Made by a program: the position numbers and the translations under genes. A DNA stretch of 20,701 nt from an uncultured Bacilli bacterium (lineage in GTDB: Bacteria; Bacillota_I; Bacilli_A; RF39; UBA660): NCBI GenBank assembly GCA_934122275.1, contig CAKOWI010000012.1, positions 1-20,701 of the forward strand, given 5' to 3'. A model generated the notes under the pieces. The model searched no databases and was not told where the DNA came from. It worked only from the letters and a program-made list of their open reading frames with translations. Positions 1 through 7,748 of this stretch are shown here, in pieces. Within the stretch, counting starts at the first letter, position 1. Each line of letters begins with the position of its first letter.

Positions 1-29
1 TTTATTAATAACAATATTAATATTTAAAA

Positions 30-123
30 TATAAAAGAAAAAGCATACTCACTCTAGGATAGTATGCTTTTTCCACAACAAACAGTGGAAAGCTATCTAA
101 CATTAAAGTCAGATCCTTTCACT
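30..123 (-). ncRNA. Predicted small RNA or terminated leader (minus strand)
   Basis: A minus-strand promoter (TTTACA, 17 nt, TATAAT) fires toward the window edge and a strong terminator hairpin ends the transcript after about 90 nt. Read on the minus strand, the RNA holds a 7-8 bp stem TTTCCAC/GTGGAAA with an 8-nt loop, then the terminator. A competing pairing AGTGAAAG with CTTTCCACT (one bulge) would break that stem. The 5' segment AGGAT is complementary to ATCCT in the terminator loop, so a long-range contact is possible. No ORF is visible in it. It may be a free small RNA or a switchable leader of a minus-strand gene beyond position 1. I do not recognise a known riboswitch core. Confidence 0.45.
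38..72. terminator. Bidirectional intrinsic terminator
   Basis: A perfect 12-bp inverted repeat, AAAAAGCATACT (38-49) and AGTATGCTTTTT (61-72), encloses an 11-nt loop. The A-flank and T-flank make it usable from either direction. On the minus strand it ends the predicted small RNA. Confidence 0.7.
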
Positions 124-129
124 AATTAA

Positions 130-158
130 ATTATACAAAAATAGTTGAATTATGTAAA
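130..158 (-). promoter_or_regulatory. Minus-strand sigma-A-type promoter
   Basis: On the minus strand a -35 TTTACA (positions 158-153) and a -10 TATAAT (135-130) are separated by exactly 17 nt. The predicted start is near 123, immediately before the structured RNA that ends at the terminator at 38-72. It lies back to back with the helicase gene. Confidence 0.5.
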
Positions 159-176
159 TAAGAAAGTTAACACTGT

Positions 177-1550
177 ATGAAAAAAACATATATAAAAGAG
201 TTTGAAAAGTTAGATAAATATCAATTAAAGGCAGTAACATCGAAAAGAAGAGTTACTCTTGTTTTAGCAGGTGCAGGTTCTGGAAAGACTTATACTATAG
301 TAAATAGAATAAATTATATGATTAAATATTTAAATGTTAATCCAAAGGATATTTTATGTATCTCGTATACTAATGATGCGGTAAATAATTTAAAAAGTGA
401 TTTAGAAAATGGTGAAGTAGATGTTTTAACATTTCATAAATTAGCATTAAAAATAATTGGTAATAAAAAGGAAGTATTATATGAGGATATGCTTTATGAT
501 ATTATAATTGATACATTTAATAATGATAAACTGTTTGGACTTTATTCTATTTCAAAGGAGGAGATATATCAGTTAACTAAAACTTTTATTAATTTATTTA
601 AATCTAAAAACTATGAATTAGATAAATTTTATGACTTTATTAATAGAGCTGATGCAAAAGATAAATTATTATTAAAAGAAATTATGAAGTGTTATATATG
701 TTATGAATCATATTTGAATAAAGAAAATTTAATGGATTTTAATGATATGATAAATTTTGCGATTAAAAAACTTGATACATCAAACATTAGATATAAACAT
801 ATTATAGTGGACGAATATCAAGACATTTCATATACAAAACTTATGCTTATTAAAAAGTTAATTGTTTTAAATAATGCTACTTTTTTTGCAGTGGGTGATG
901 ATTTTCAATCAATATATAGATTTACAGGTTCCAATATTAGTTTAATCACGAGATTTAGAAAATATTTTTTATTAGCTAAAATAATAAAACTTAAAAATAC
1001 TTACAGAAATTCTAAAGAATTGATTAAAGTTGCTGGTAAATTTATTATGAAAAATCCATACCAAATAGTAAAGAATATGTACTCTAAGATATCAGTTAAA
1101 AATCCAATAGAAATTATATATTATGATGACTTAAATGTAGAAATGAATAAAGTTATATTGGAAGATAAAATAAATGATTTATTACTGTTATCAAGAAACA
1201 ATAAGGATTTAAATGATATAGATATAAAAAATATTAATTATAAGAAAATGAGTGTACATAAGTCAAAAGGACTACAAGCTACAAATGTATTTTTAATAAA
1301 CGTAAATTCACTATCAAATGGTTTTCCGAATAAATATGTTGACCATTATATATTAAAATATGTTAATGACTATAAAGAATATTACGAATATGAAGAAGAA
1401 AGAAGATTATTTTATGTTGCATTAACTAGATGTAAATATAAAGTTTATCTATTTGTACCTAATAATAAAGCATCTATATTTATAAAAGAAATAGAAAAGT
1501 ATAAAAATGTTATTATTAGAAAAAATAGTAATGGTGATAAAAATGTTTAA
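177..1550 (+). CDS. Compact UvrD/HelD-like superfamily 1 helicase
   Basis: An ATP-dependent SF1A DNA helicase of 457 aa, probably acting in DNA repair or recombination. Visible motifs: a Q-motif-like YQLKAV at about residue 15, Walker A AGAGSGKT (31-38), Walker B VDEYQD (211-216), motif III VGDDFQSIYRFTGS (239-252), NTYRNS, the VHKSKGLQ motif, and motif VI with EERRLFYVALTRCK near the C-terminus. UvrD/PcrA proteins are usually over 700 aa. Here the interval between the YRNS motif and VHKSKGL is only about 80 residues, so most of subdomain 2B is missing and the protein is a minimal version. The start has only a weak GAAAG upstream. The 3' end overlaps the SpoIID gene by a few bases, suggesting co-transcription. 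Specific repair partners cannot be inferred. Confidence 0.85.
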   Translation: MKKTYIKEFEKLDKYQLKAVTSKRRVTLVLAGAGSGKTYTIVNRINYMIKYLNVNPKDILCISYTNDAVNNLKSDLENGEVDVLTFHKLALKIIGNKKEVLYEDMLYDIIIDTFNNDKLFGLYSISKEEIYQLTKTFINLFKSKNYELDKFYDFINRADAKDKLLLKEIMKCYICYESYLNKENLMDFNDMINFAIKKLDTSNIRYKHIIVDEYQDISYTKLMLIKKLIVLNNATFFAVGDDFQSIYRFTGSNISLITRFRKYFLLAKIIKLKNTYRNSKELIKVAGKFIMKNPYQIVKNMYSKISVKNPIEIIYYDDLNVEMNKVILEDKINDLLLLSRNNKDLNDIDIKNINYKKMSVHKSKGLQATNVFLINVNSLSNGFPNKYVDHYILKYVNDYKEYYEYEEERRLFYVALTRCKYKVYLFVPNNKASIFIKEIEKYKNVIIRKNSNGDKNV

Positions 1551-2829
1551 TGGTTATAAAATAATTAAAAATGTACTGTATTTATCTGTTGATGATAAAT
1601 GTGAGATAGGAAGTATATTTAAATATGATAGCAATCATAAAATAACTGATTCTATAAGAGATTTTATAAAGAAACATAAAATAAAGTTTTCTGGAACTAA
1701 AGTGCTTCTTCTTGTATCAGGTATAGTAATTGGTAGTGTATATCTTAATAACGTTAAAAAAAGTAATAATAACGTATATAGTGGATATTACGTACACAAT
1801 ATAGTGGACAAAAGTATACCAAAACTTGATAAAAAAGTAGAAGATTATGTAAAAATAAAAAAAGAAGAAAATAAAGATACAGCTATGGATAATACTGTTA
1901 AAAGCAGTAATGAAACAAAAAATAATACCATAAAAAATGATAATAGTATTATCATTCAAAATAAAAAAGTTGAAAGTGAAGTAAAAGAAAACTTAAATTC
2001 TGTTTCTAATACTACTGATGAGGTAAGCACTAATGATATAATTATTGAAGTAAAAAGAAAAAATAATAATGTCATAAAAATTAGTTTAGATGATTATTTA
2101 GTTGGTGTTGTAGCATCCGAAATGCCTGCATCTTTTTCTGATGAAGCATTAAAAGCACAGGCTGTGGTAGCTAGAACATATACATTAAAACTAATTGAAA
2201 GTAAAAGAGTAATAACTGATGATGTTAGTACACAAGTTTATAAAGATAATAATGAACTTATGAATATGTGGGGTAATAGTTATGAAAAATATTATAACAA
2301 GATAAAAAATGCTGTTTCTAGTACTCATAATGTAGTTATAAAATATAATGGGAACTTGATAGATGCTGTGTATCATTCAACTAGTAATGGATACACAGAA
2401 GATGCAAAATATGTTTGGAATAATGATATTCCGTATTTAAAAAGTGTATCATCACCGTGGGATGCATCAGTTTCGTCGTTTTTTCGTGAGAATAGTATTG
2501 ATTTTAATACTATATCTGATAAATTAGGTATCTTAGTTGATAGTAATAGCATAATTGAAATAATAAGTAGAGATGAAAGTAATAGGGTAAGTAAAATTAA
2601 AATTAATGATATAGAATATTCTGGAGTAAATATAAGAAATCTTCTTCAACTTAGATCAGCTGATTTTGACATAGATAAATATGATAATGGTATAACGTTT
2701 AAAACAAAAGGATATGGTCATGGAGTTGGAATGAGTCAGTATGGTGCTAATGAAATGGCAAAAATAGGATATACTTATGATAAAATAATATCCTATTATT
2801 ATACAAACGTTAATTTAGAAAAAATATAA
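1543..2829 (+). CDS. SpoIID/LytB-domain membrane-anchored peptidoglycan enzyme
   Basis: A protein of about 428 aa. A cytoplasmic N-terminus of about 50 residues precedes one transmembrane segment (about 52-69). A Lys/Asn-rich linker follows (about 70-165), then a SpoIID domain from about 168 to the end. The core ASEMPASF with Glu193, then ALKAQAVVARTY, matches the SpoIID lytic transglycosylase active region, and the C-terminal KGYGHGVGMSQYGA is the second family hallmark. The family cleaves denuded glycan strands during spore engulfment or cell-wall remodelling. No other sporulation gene is present here. I chose ATG 1543 because GGTGAT lies just upstream and it overlaps the helicase stop; ATGs at 1507 and 1531 are in-frame alternatives. 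The roughly 50-residue N-terminus before the membrane segment is longer than a simple signal anchor. Confidence 0.87.
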   Translation: MFNGYKIIKNVLYLSVDDKCEIGSIFKYDSNHKITDSIRDFIKKHKIKFSGTKVLLLVSGIVIGSVYLNNVKKSNNNVYSGYYVHNIVDKSIPKLDKKVEDYVKIKKEENKDTAMDNTVKSSNETKNNTIKNDNSIIIQNKKVESEVKENLNSVSNTTDEVSTNDIIIEVKRKNNNVIKISLDDYLVGVVASEMPASFSDEALKAQAVVARTYTLKLIESKRVITDDVSTQVYKDNNELMNMWGNSYEKYYNKIKNAVSSTHNVVIKYNGNLIDAVYHSTSNGYTEDAKYVWNNDIPYLKSVSSPWDASVSSFFRENSIDFNTISDKLGILVDSNSIIEIISRDESNRVSKIKINDIEYSGVNIRNLLQLRSADFDIDKYDNGITFKTKGYGHGVGMSQYGANEMAKIGYTYDKIISYYYTNVNLEKI

Positions 2830-2857
2830 TTTTGTCGATTAAAAATAATTATAAAAC

Positions 2858-2890
2858 GCCTTCCTACTAAATAGCATTTAGTAGGGAGGT
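2858..2890 (+). promoter_or_regulatory. Hairpin sequestering the ribosome binding site
   Basis: CCTTCCTACTAAAT (859-872 of the 2.8 kb block) pairs over 14 bp, with one G·U, with ATTTAGTAGGGAGG (876-889), leaving a 3-nt AGC loop. The 3' arm contains the AGGGAGG ribosome site of the Ca2+ ATPase, whose ATG follows at 2894. No T-run follows on the + strand, so this is not an ordinary terminator for the preceding gene. Translation must need the stem to be opened. Confidence 0.65.
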
Positions 2891-2893
2891 ACT

Positions 2894-5494
2894 ATGAATA
2901 ATAATGGACTAACTAGTAAAGAAGTAATGGAAAATAGAAAAAAATATGGTACAAATGAATTGAAAAGTGTTAAAAAAAATAGTTTTATTTCGCTTTTAAT
3001 AGAATCTCTTGGAGACCCGATAATTAAGATACTTTTAATTGCATTAGCAATAAAGGTGGTTTTTCTATTTAGAGATTTTGATTGGTTTGAAACGTTAGGA
3101 ATAGTTATAGCAATATTTTTAGCTTCCTTTATTTCAAGTATATCTGAGTATGGAAGTGAAAAAGCATTTAATAAACTACAGGAAGAATCATCAAAAACAA
3201 AGTGTAAAGTTAAAAGAAATGGAAAAATAACTGAAATATTAATAGATGAAATAGTTAAAGATGATATTGTAATTCTTCAGTCTGGTGATAAAGTTCCAGC
3301 AGATGGGATTATTATATATGGTTTTTTAAATGTGGATGAGTCTTCTATTAATGGTGAATCAAGAGAAGTACATAAAGAAAAAGTAATAAGTAAAATAACT
3401 GATAAAAACAAAGTTTATAGAGGTACAACCATATATTCTGGTGAAGCATTAATAAAGATTTCAAACGTAGGAGAAAAAACTTTTTATGGAAAGATAGCTA
3501 GTGAATTACAAGAAAAAACAGATGAAAGTCCATTAAAGTTAAGACTTAGGAATTTAGCTAAAATAATTAGTACTTTTGGATATATTGGTGCTGTTTTAGC
3601 ATCTCTTTCTTATCTTTTTTCTGTTATTGTTGTGGATAATAATTTTATTCTTAGTAATATACTAAGTACACTAACTAACTTTAGAATAATGGCAGATCAC
3701 GTTATATATGCACTTACACTAAGTGTTACTATAATAATTGTTTCAGTGCCAGAAGGACTTCCTATGATGATTACTTTAGTGTTATCTTCAAACATGAAAA
3801 GGATGCTAAAAAATAACGTTTTAGTAAGAAAATTAGTTGGCATAGAAACTGCTGGTAGTATTAATATTTTATTTAGTGATAAAACAGGTACTATTACAAC
3901 AGGAAAATTAACTTGTAGTAAAATAGTTGATGGTAATTTAAATGAATATTGCAGTGAAAAAGAATTAGATGGTAAAAAAGGATATAAACAAATACTAAAA
4001 TTATCTATGGTAGCTAATAATATGAGTTATTATGATGGAAAAAAAATTGTAGGTGGAAATACTACTGATAAAAGTTTATTAGCATATTTTAATGATTCTA
4101 AATTAGATGTTAATAAAATTAAAACAATACCATTTGATAGTAAAAATAAATATATGATAACGGTTATAGATAATAAAAAAATAAAGAATTTGATTAAAGG
4201 AGCACCAGAAGTTATCTTAGATGAATGTAAATATGCTTATGATGAAAACGGGGATAAAATTTTATTTAAAAATAAATCTAAGATATCTAGTATTATACAA
4301 GACATGCAAAAAAGTAAGATGAGAGTTATAGCACTTGCAACAAGTAATAATAATATAGAAACCTTATTTAAAGATTTGACATTTGTTGGTATAGCATTTA
4401 TTAAGGATGAAGTAAGAAAAGAGGCATATCACGGAATTAAGTTGGTTTCAGAAGCCGGAGTTGATACAGTTATGATAACTGGTGATAATAAAGATACTGC
4501 TTATTCTATTGCTAAAGAAGTAGGTCTTATTAACAGTAAAAATGATATTATATTAACATCAGATGAACTAGGGAATTTAAGTGATTCTTCTTTAAAGAAA
4601 ATACTTCCTAATTTAAAGGTTGTAGCAAGAAGTATGCCGCAAGATAAAAGTAGGTTAGTTAGGGTTGCTAAGGAGATGAATTTAGTAGTTGGAATGACTG
4701 GAGATGGTGTAAATGATGCCCCTGCATTAAAGAAGGCAGATGTAGGCTTTGCATTTGGATCTGGTAGTGAAGTTGCAAAAGAAGCTAGTGATATAGTTTT
4801 GCTAGACGATAATTTTTTATCTATAAGTAAAGCAATACTTTATGGTAGAACTATATTTAAAAGCATTAGAAAATTTGTTATCTTTCAGCTTACTGTTAAT
4901 TTATGTGCTTTAAGTGTTTCAATTATAGGACCTTTTATAGGTGTTGATACACCAGTTACGGTAATACAAATGTTGTGGATAAATATGGTTATGGATACAC
5001 TAGCGGGTCTTGCTTTTGCTTTTGAACCGGCACTTTTAGAATATATGAAAGAAAAGCCAAAGAAGAAAGATGAAAATATAATGAATAGTTATATGATAAA
5101 TGAAATATTAATAACCGGTATTTATACTACTTTATTATGCATCTTGTTTTTCAAATTACCATTTATTAAAAACTTTTTTTCAAGTGATGAATCATTTATG
5201 ACCGCGTTTTTTGGACTCTTCATATTTTCTGGAATATTTAATTGTTTTAATGCAAGAACAAATAGGATTAATATTTTATCTAATCTAATTAAAAATTATA
5301 TGTTTATTTTTATAATTCTTCTTATAACTGTAGTTCAAATTTTAATGATATATTATGGTGGTACTATGTTTAGAACAGTTCCACTTTCCATATCTGAATT
5401 TATATTTATGCTAATGTTATCTTTTTCAGTAGTACCAGTTGATATGGTAAGAAAAAGAATTTGTAAAAAATATCACAAGGTTTTTAGTGTTTAG
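2894..5494 (+). CDS. P-type Ca2+-transporting ATPase (PMCA-like, type IIB)
   Basis: An 866-aa cation-pumping ATPase of the cytoplasmic membrane that uses ATP to export Ca2+. Visible: INGES in the actuator domain, the phosphorylation motif SDKTGT (Asp at residue 329), KGAPEV in the nucleotide-binding domain, TGDNKDTA, and the hinge MTGDGVNDAPALKKADVGFA. Transport residues fit type IIB pumps: VPEGLP in M4, QLTVN in M5, and NMVMDTLAGLAFAFEP in M6 with its Asn and Asp kept. The SERCA-type extra site in M5 is absent, so one Ca2+ per cycle is expected. N- and C-terminal helical bundles are complete, giving normal length. The gene stands alone between the SpoIID gene and a fresh promoter. Its ribosome site is buried in a hairpin, which implies post-transcriptional control. 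Mn2+ transport cannot be excluded. Confidence 0.93.
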   Translation: MNNNGLTSKEVMENRKKYGTNELKSVKKNSFISLLIESLGDPIIKILLIALAIKVVFLFRDFDWFETLGIVIAIFLASFISSISEYGSEKAFNKLQEESSKTKCKVKRNGKITEILIDEIVKDDIVILQSGDKVPADGIIIYGFLNVDESSINGESREVHKEKVISKITDKNKVYRGTTIYSGEALIKISNVGEKTFYGKIASELQEKTDESPLKLRLRNLAKIISTFGYIGAVLASLSYLFSVIVVDNNFILSNILSTLTNFRIMADHVIYALTLSVTIIIVSVPEGLPMMITLVLSSNMKRMLKNNVLVRKLVGIETAGSINILFSDKTGTITTGKLTCSKIVDGNLNEYCSEKELDGKKGYKQILKLSMVANNMSYYDGKKIVGGNTTDKSLLAYFNDSKLDVNKIKTIPFDSKNKYMITVIDNKKIKNLIKGAPEVILDECKYAYDENGDKILFKNKSKISSIIQDMQKSKMRVIALATSNNNIETLFKDLTFVGIAFIKDEVRKEAYHGIKLVSEAGVDTVMITGDNKDTAYSIAKEVGLINSKNDIILTSDELGNLSDSSLKKILPNLKVVARSMPQDKSRLVRVAKEMNLVVGMTGDGVNDAPALKKADVGFAFGSGSEVAKEASDIVLLDDNFLSISKAILYGRTIFKSIRKFVIFQLTVNLCALSVSIIGPFIGVDTPVTVIQMLWINMVMDTLAGLAFAFEPALLEYMKEKPKKKDENIMNSYMINEILITGIYTTLLCILFFKLPFIKNFFSSDESFMTAFFGLFIFSGIFNCFNARTNRINILSNLIKNYMFIFIILLITVVQILMIYYGGTMFRTVPLSISEFIFMLMLSFSVVPVDMVRKRICKKYHKVFSV

Positions 5495-5510
5495 ATTATT
5501 ATAAGTAATT

Positions 5511-5539
5511 TTGACTAATTAGTTCAAAAATGATAATAT
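5511..5539 (+). promoter_or_regulatory. Promoter of the fic-queH operon
   Basis: TTGACT (5511-5516), 17 nt, TAATAT (5534-5539). The -35 sits within a near-palindrome (TTTTGACTAATTAGTTCAAAA has arms TTTTGA and TTCAAAA around CTAATTAG, offset by one base), which could serve as an operator. This starts transcription anew after the ATPase. Confidence 0.55.
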
Positions 5540-5559
5540 AAGCTCATGAGGTGATATAT

Positions 5560-6456
5560 ATGTATGAAGAAATCATAATTAGAGACTTAGAAAACATGAA
5601 TGAATCAGATGCAAGAGAATACATTAAGGTATTACTAGCAGGTTATGAAAAGAGAAAGAGTGAAGGAAAAATGTATGATTCAATTTCTTTGCCAAGAGTT
5701 ATTATTATGACTTATTATAGTTGTATTAAAAAGCCAATATTTTCTAACATAATAGAAGAATTTAAGAAGATGCATATTCCTGAAAAAGAACTAGAGGAAT
5801 TAAGGGAAAAATATGTTGACAATGAAAATGAATTAGAGAGAGTTCATGCGATAGAAGAACAACAAGGATTAAAATTAGTATACGATTATATACAGCAGAA
5901 AGAAGATTTTAGTGATATAAATATATATACCTTATCTGATATACATGAAATATTATATTCGAAAGCTCCTTATCCTGAATTTGGTGGAAAATATAGAAGA
6001 GATGAAAGGTATTTGCCTAATTCTGGCGTTGAAATTACACCACCTGATATGATTGTAAGAGAAATGAATTTATTAAGGGATGAAGTAAATGATATAGTTA
6101 AAGATGGTATCAAATTAGGAACTGAAACTAATGCAAGTGAGATAATAAACTATATAGATAGATGTGTTGAACTTAAATGTAAATTAATAAAAATTCATCC
6201 TTTTGGAGATGGTAATGGAAGAAGTATAAGAGCATTTATAAATTTACTTTTAAGATTAGCTAATATACCTCCTATTTATATAGAAGATTATGAAAGAGAA
6301 AAATATGGAAAGGCAATGAATATTGCACTTACAACTGGTGATTATAGTAAAATAAAAGGATTTTACTATTATAAGATTTGCGACTCAATTTCATCTTTAG
6401 ATATAATGTTAGAAAAACAAGAAGATATAAATAATGAAAGAGTAAAAAAACTATGA
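5560..6456 (+). CDS. Fic-domain protein (predicted AMPylase)
   Basis: A 298-aa Fic/DOC-fold enzyme expected to transfer AMP (or another nucleotide moiety) from NTP to a hydroxyl on a target protein. The complete active-site motif HPFGDGNGRSIR lies at about residues 213-224, with catalytic His213. An N-terminal helical region (1-115) precedes the Fic core (about 120-285). The usual inhibitory helix motif (S/T)xxxE(G/N) is not clear; the nearest candidate is HAIEEQQG at about 96-103, which lacks the Ser/Thr. Autoinhibition may therefore be altered. ATG 5560 was chosen because AGGTGAT lies just upstream. The stop overlaps the start of the QueH-GNAT gene (ATGA), so the two are translationally coupled. 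No antitoxin-like small partner is next to it. The target is unknown. Confidence 0.88.
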   Translation: MYEEIIIRDLENMNESDAREYIKVLLAGYEKRKSEGKMYDSISLPRVIIMTYYSCIKKPIFSNIIEEFKKMHIPEKELEELREKYVDNENELERVHAIEEQQGLKLVYDYIQQKEDFSDINIYTLSDIHEILYSKAPYPEFGGKYRRDERYLPNSGVEITPPDMIVREMNLLRDEVNDIVKDGIKLGTETNASEIINYIDRCVELKCKLIKIHPFGDGNGRSIRAFINLLLRLANIPPIYIEDYEREKYGKAMNIALTTGDYSKIKGFYYYKICDSISSLDIMLEKQEDINNERVKKL

Positions 6457-7520
6457 AGTTATTATTGCATACTTGTTGTGCACCTTGTAGTGTGTATTGT
6501 GTGGAACAGTTATTAAAAGATGGTATTGATATAACAAGTTATTGGTATAATCCAAATATTCATCCATATAAAGAGTATGAATCTAGATTAGACTGTTTAA
6601 AAAAGTATAATGAAAAAATAGAAATTCCATTAATAGTTGATAATTATTATGGTTTAATTGATTTTTGTAAGAATGTAATTGATAAGTTAGATAATAGGTG
6701 TGGATATTGCTATTTATGTAGATTAGAAAAAACAGCTAAATATGCTAAAGAAAATGGTTATGATGCATTTTCTACAACTTTACTAATAAGTCCGTATCAA
6801 AATCATGAATTACTAAAAAAAACAGGTGAATTGCTAGAAAGAAAATATAATATTAAATTTTTATATAAAGATTTTAGACCTGGTTTTATAAAAGGCTATG
6901 AAAAGGCAAGAGAGTTAGGACTTTATATGCAAAAGTACTGCGGATGTATATTTAGTGAAGAAGAAAGATATTTAAAAGAAATCGTTAAATCGTATGAAAA
7001 GGATTATGAGTTAAAGTTGATAAAACCATCTACCATGTTTAAAAAACAAATAATTGAATATAGAAATTCATTTTTAAATGATAATGAAATGTTAGTAGGA
7101 AGTGCTGGATTAGAAGAATGTGATACTTATGATAAATGGATTAACTTTGATGAAAGGTATATAAATAAATATGGTGATAACTATGTACCTTTAAATGAAT
7201 ATATTGTGGTTAGAAAACATGATAATAAGTTAATAGGAATGGTTAGTATAAGATTTAAGTTAAATGACCTATTTTTAAACTATTATGGTAATATCAGATA
7301 TAGTGTTCTTAAAGAAGAAAGAAATAAAGGATATGGTAATCAAATTCTTTCTTTGGCACTTTTAAAGTGTAAAATGTTTAATTTAAGAAAAGTATATGTT
7401 ATGTGTGAAAAGGAAAATACATATGCTAAAAGAAATATATTATTTAATGGCGGAATATTTAAGAGCAAAATTGAATATAAATCAAATATAATAGAAAAAT
7501 ATGAAATAGATATAAAATAA
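6453..7520 (+). CDS. queH: Epoxyqueuosine reductase QueH fused to a GNAT acetyltransferase
   Basis: A two-domain protein of 355 aa. Residues 1 to about 180 are QueH (former DUF208), the non-B12 enzyme that reduces epoxyqueuosine to queuosine in tRNA. The iron-sulfur ligand cysteines are present: CCAPC (8-12), RCGYCYLCRL (82-91) and YCGC (162-165). Residues about 186-355 form a GNAT domain with IRYSVLKEERNKGYGNQIL (acetyl-CoA loop RxxGxG at 290-295) and a NILFNGG terminal motif, resembling the COG3981-type predicted acetyltransferases. Stand-alone QueH is about 180-220 aa, so the GNAT part is an addition. The reading frame is continuous and the domain boundary is clean. It is translationally coupled to fic by a 4-bp overlap. 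The GNAT substrate is unknown; no other queuosine gene is in the window. Confidence 0.85.
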   Translation: MKLLLHTCCAPCSVYCVEQLLKDGIDITSYWYNPNIHPYKEYESRLDCLKKYNEKIEIPLIVDNYYGLIDFCKNVIDKLDNRCGYCYLCRLEKTAKYAKENGYDAFSTTLLISPYQNHELLKKTGELLERKYNIKFLYKDFRPGFIKGYEKARELGLYMQKYCGCIFSEEERYLKEIVKSYEKDYELKLIKPSTMFKKQIIEYRNSFLNDNEMLVGSAGLEECDTYDKWINFDERYINKYGDNYVPLNEYIVVRKHDNKLIGMVSIRFKLNDLFLNYYGNIRYSVLKEERNKGYGNQILSLALLKCKMFNLRKVYVMCEKENTYAKRNILFNGGIFKSKIEYKSNIIEKYEIDIK

Positions 7521-7579
7521 CTTATATCAAAAAGTAATAGATAATATAATTAAAAGGTATGGATAAATTTAAAATAATC

Positions 7580-7608
7580 TTTCATAATTTAGACAATTTT
7601 GTTATAAT
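7580..7608 (+). promoter_or_regulatory. Promoter upstream of leader ORF and prs
   Basis: A perfect -10 TATAAT (7603-7608) has a weak -35 TTTCAT (7580-7585) at 17 nt. It fires into the small leader ORF and the terminator that precedes prs. Confidence 0.45.
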
Positions 7609-7628
7609 TATATTGTAAGAGGTACACT

Positions 7629-7706
7629 ATGAATAACGTAAGAGGACATAAATATATATCTTTCTTAATAATATGTGTTATGGGATTGGTGTACTTTATA
7701 AACTAG
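7629..7706 (+). CDS. 25-aa hydrophobic leader peptide or small membrane protein
   Basis: The ORF has a ribosome site (AAGAGG) 7 nt before its ATG and a good -10 box about 20 nt upstream. The peptide begins MNNVRGHKYISF, with Arg/Lys at the N-terminus, then one hydrophobic helix (SFLIICVMGLVYFI). Its TAG stop lies inside the 5' arm of the terminator at 7700-7727, so a ribosome finishing it would block that hairpin. It could be a regulatory leader for prs or a genuine single-pass micro-protein. I do not recognise a family. Confidence 0.4.
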   Translation: MNNVRGHKYISFLIICVMGLVYFIN

Positions 7707-7730
7707 TATTCTTTTGAATGCTAGTTTTTT
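7700..7730 (+). terminator. Intrinsic terminator/attenuator before prs
   Basis: AAACTAGTATTC (7700-7711) pairs over 12 bp, with one G·U, with GAATGCTAGTTT (7716-7727) around a TTTT loop, followed by T residues to 7730. The prs ribosome site GGAGG begins only 9 nt later, so prs is expressed by read-through or by a switched leader. Confidence 0.65.
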
Positions 7731-7748
7731 ATATTTTTGGAGGTATAT

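Noticed and set aside
30..123. tracrRNA for a nearby CRISPR-Cas system
   Set aside because: No repeat array, anti-repeat or cas gene is visible in the window; the structure alone is not enough.
1717..2376. Minus-strand ORFs within the SpoIID gene
   Set aside because: They are antisense shadows of an AT-rich coding region, composed of Ile/Tyr/Phe runs without ribosome sites.
5560..6456. Fic as part of a toxin-antitoxin pair
   Set aside because: No small FicA-like antitoxin gene lies on either side; the partner gene is QueH-GNAT.
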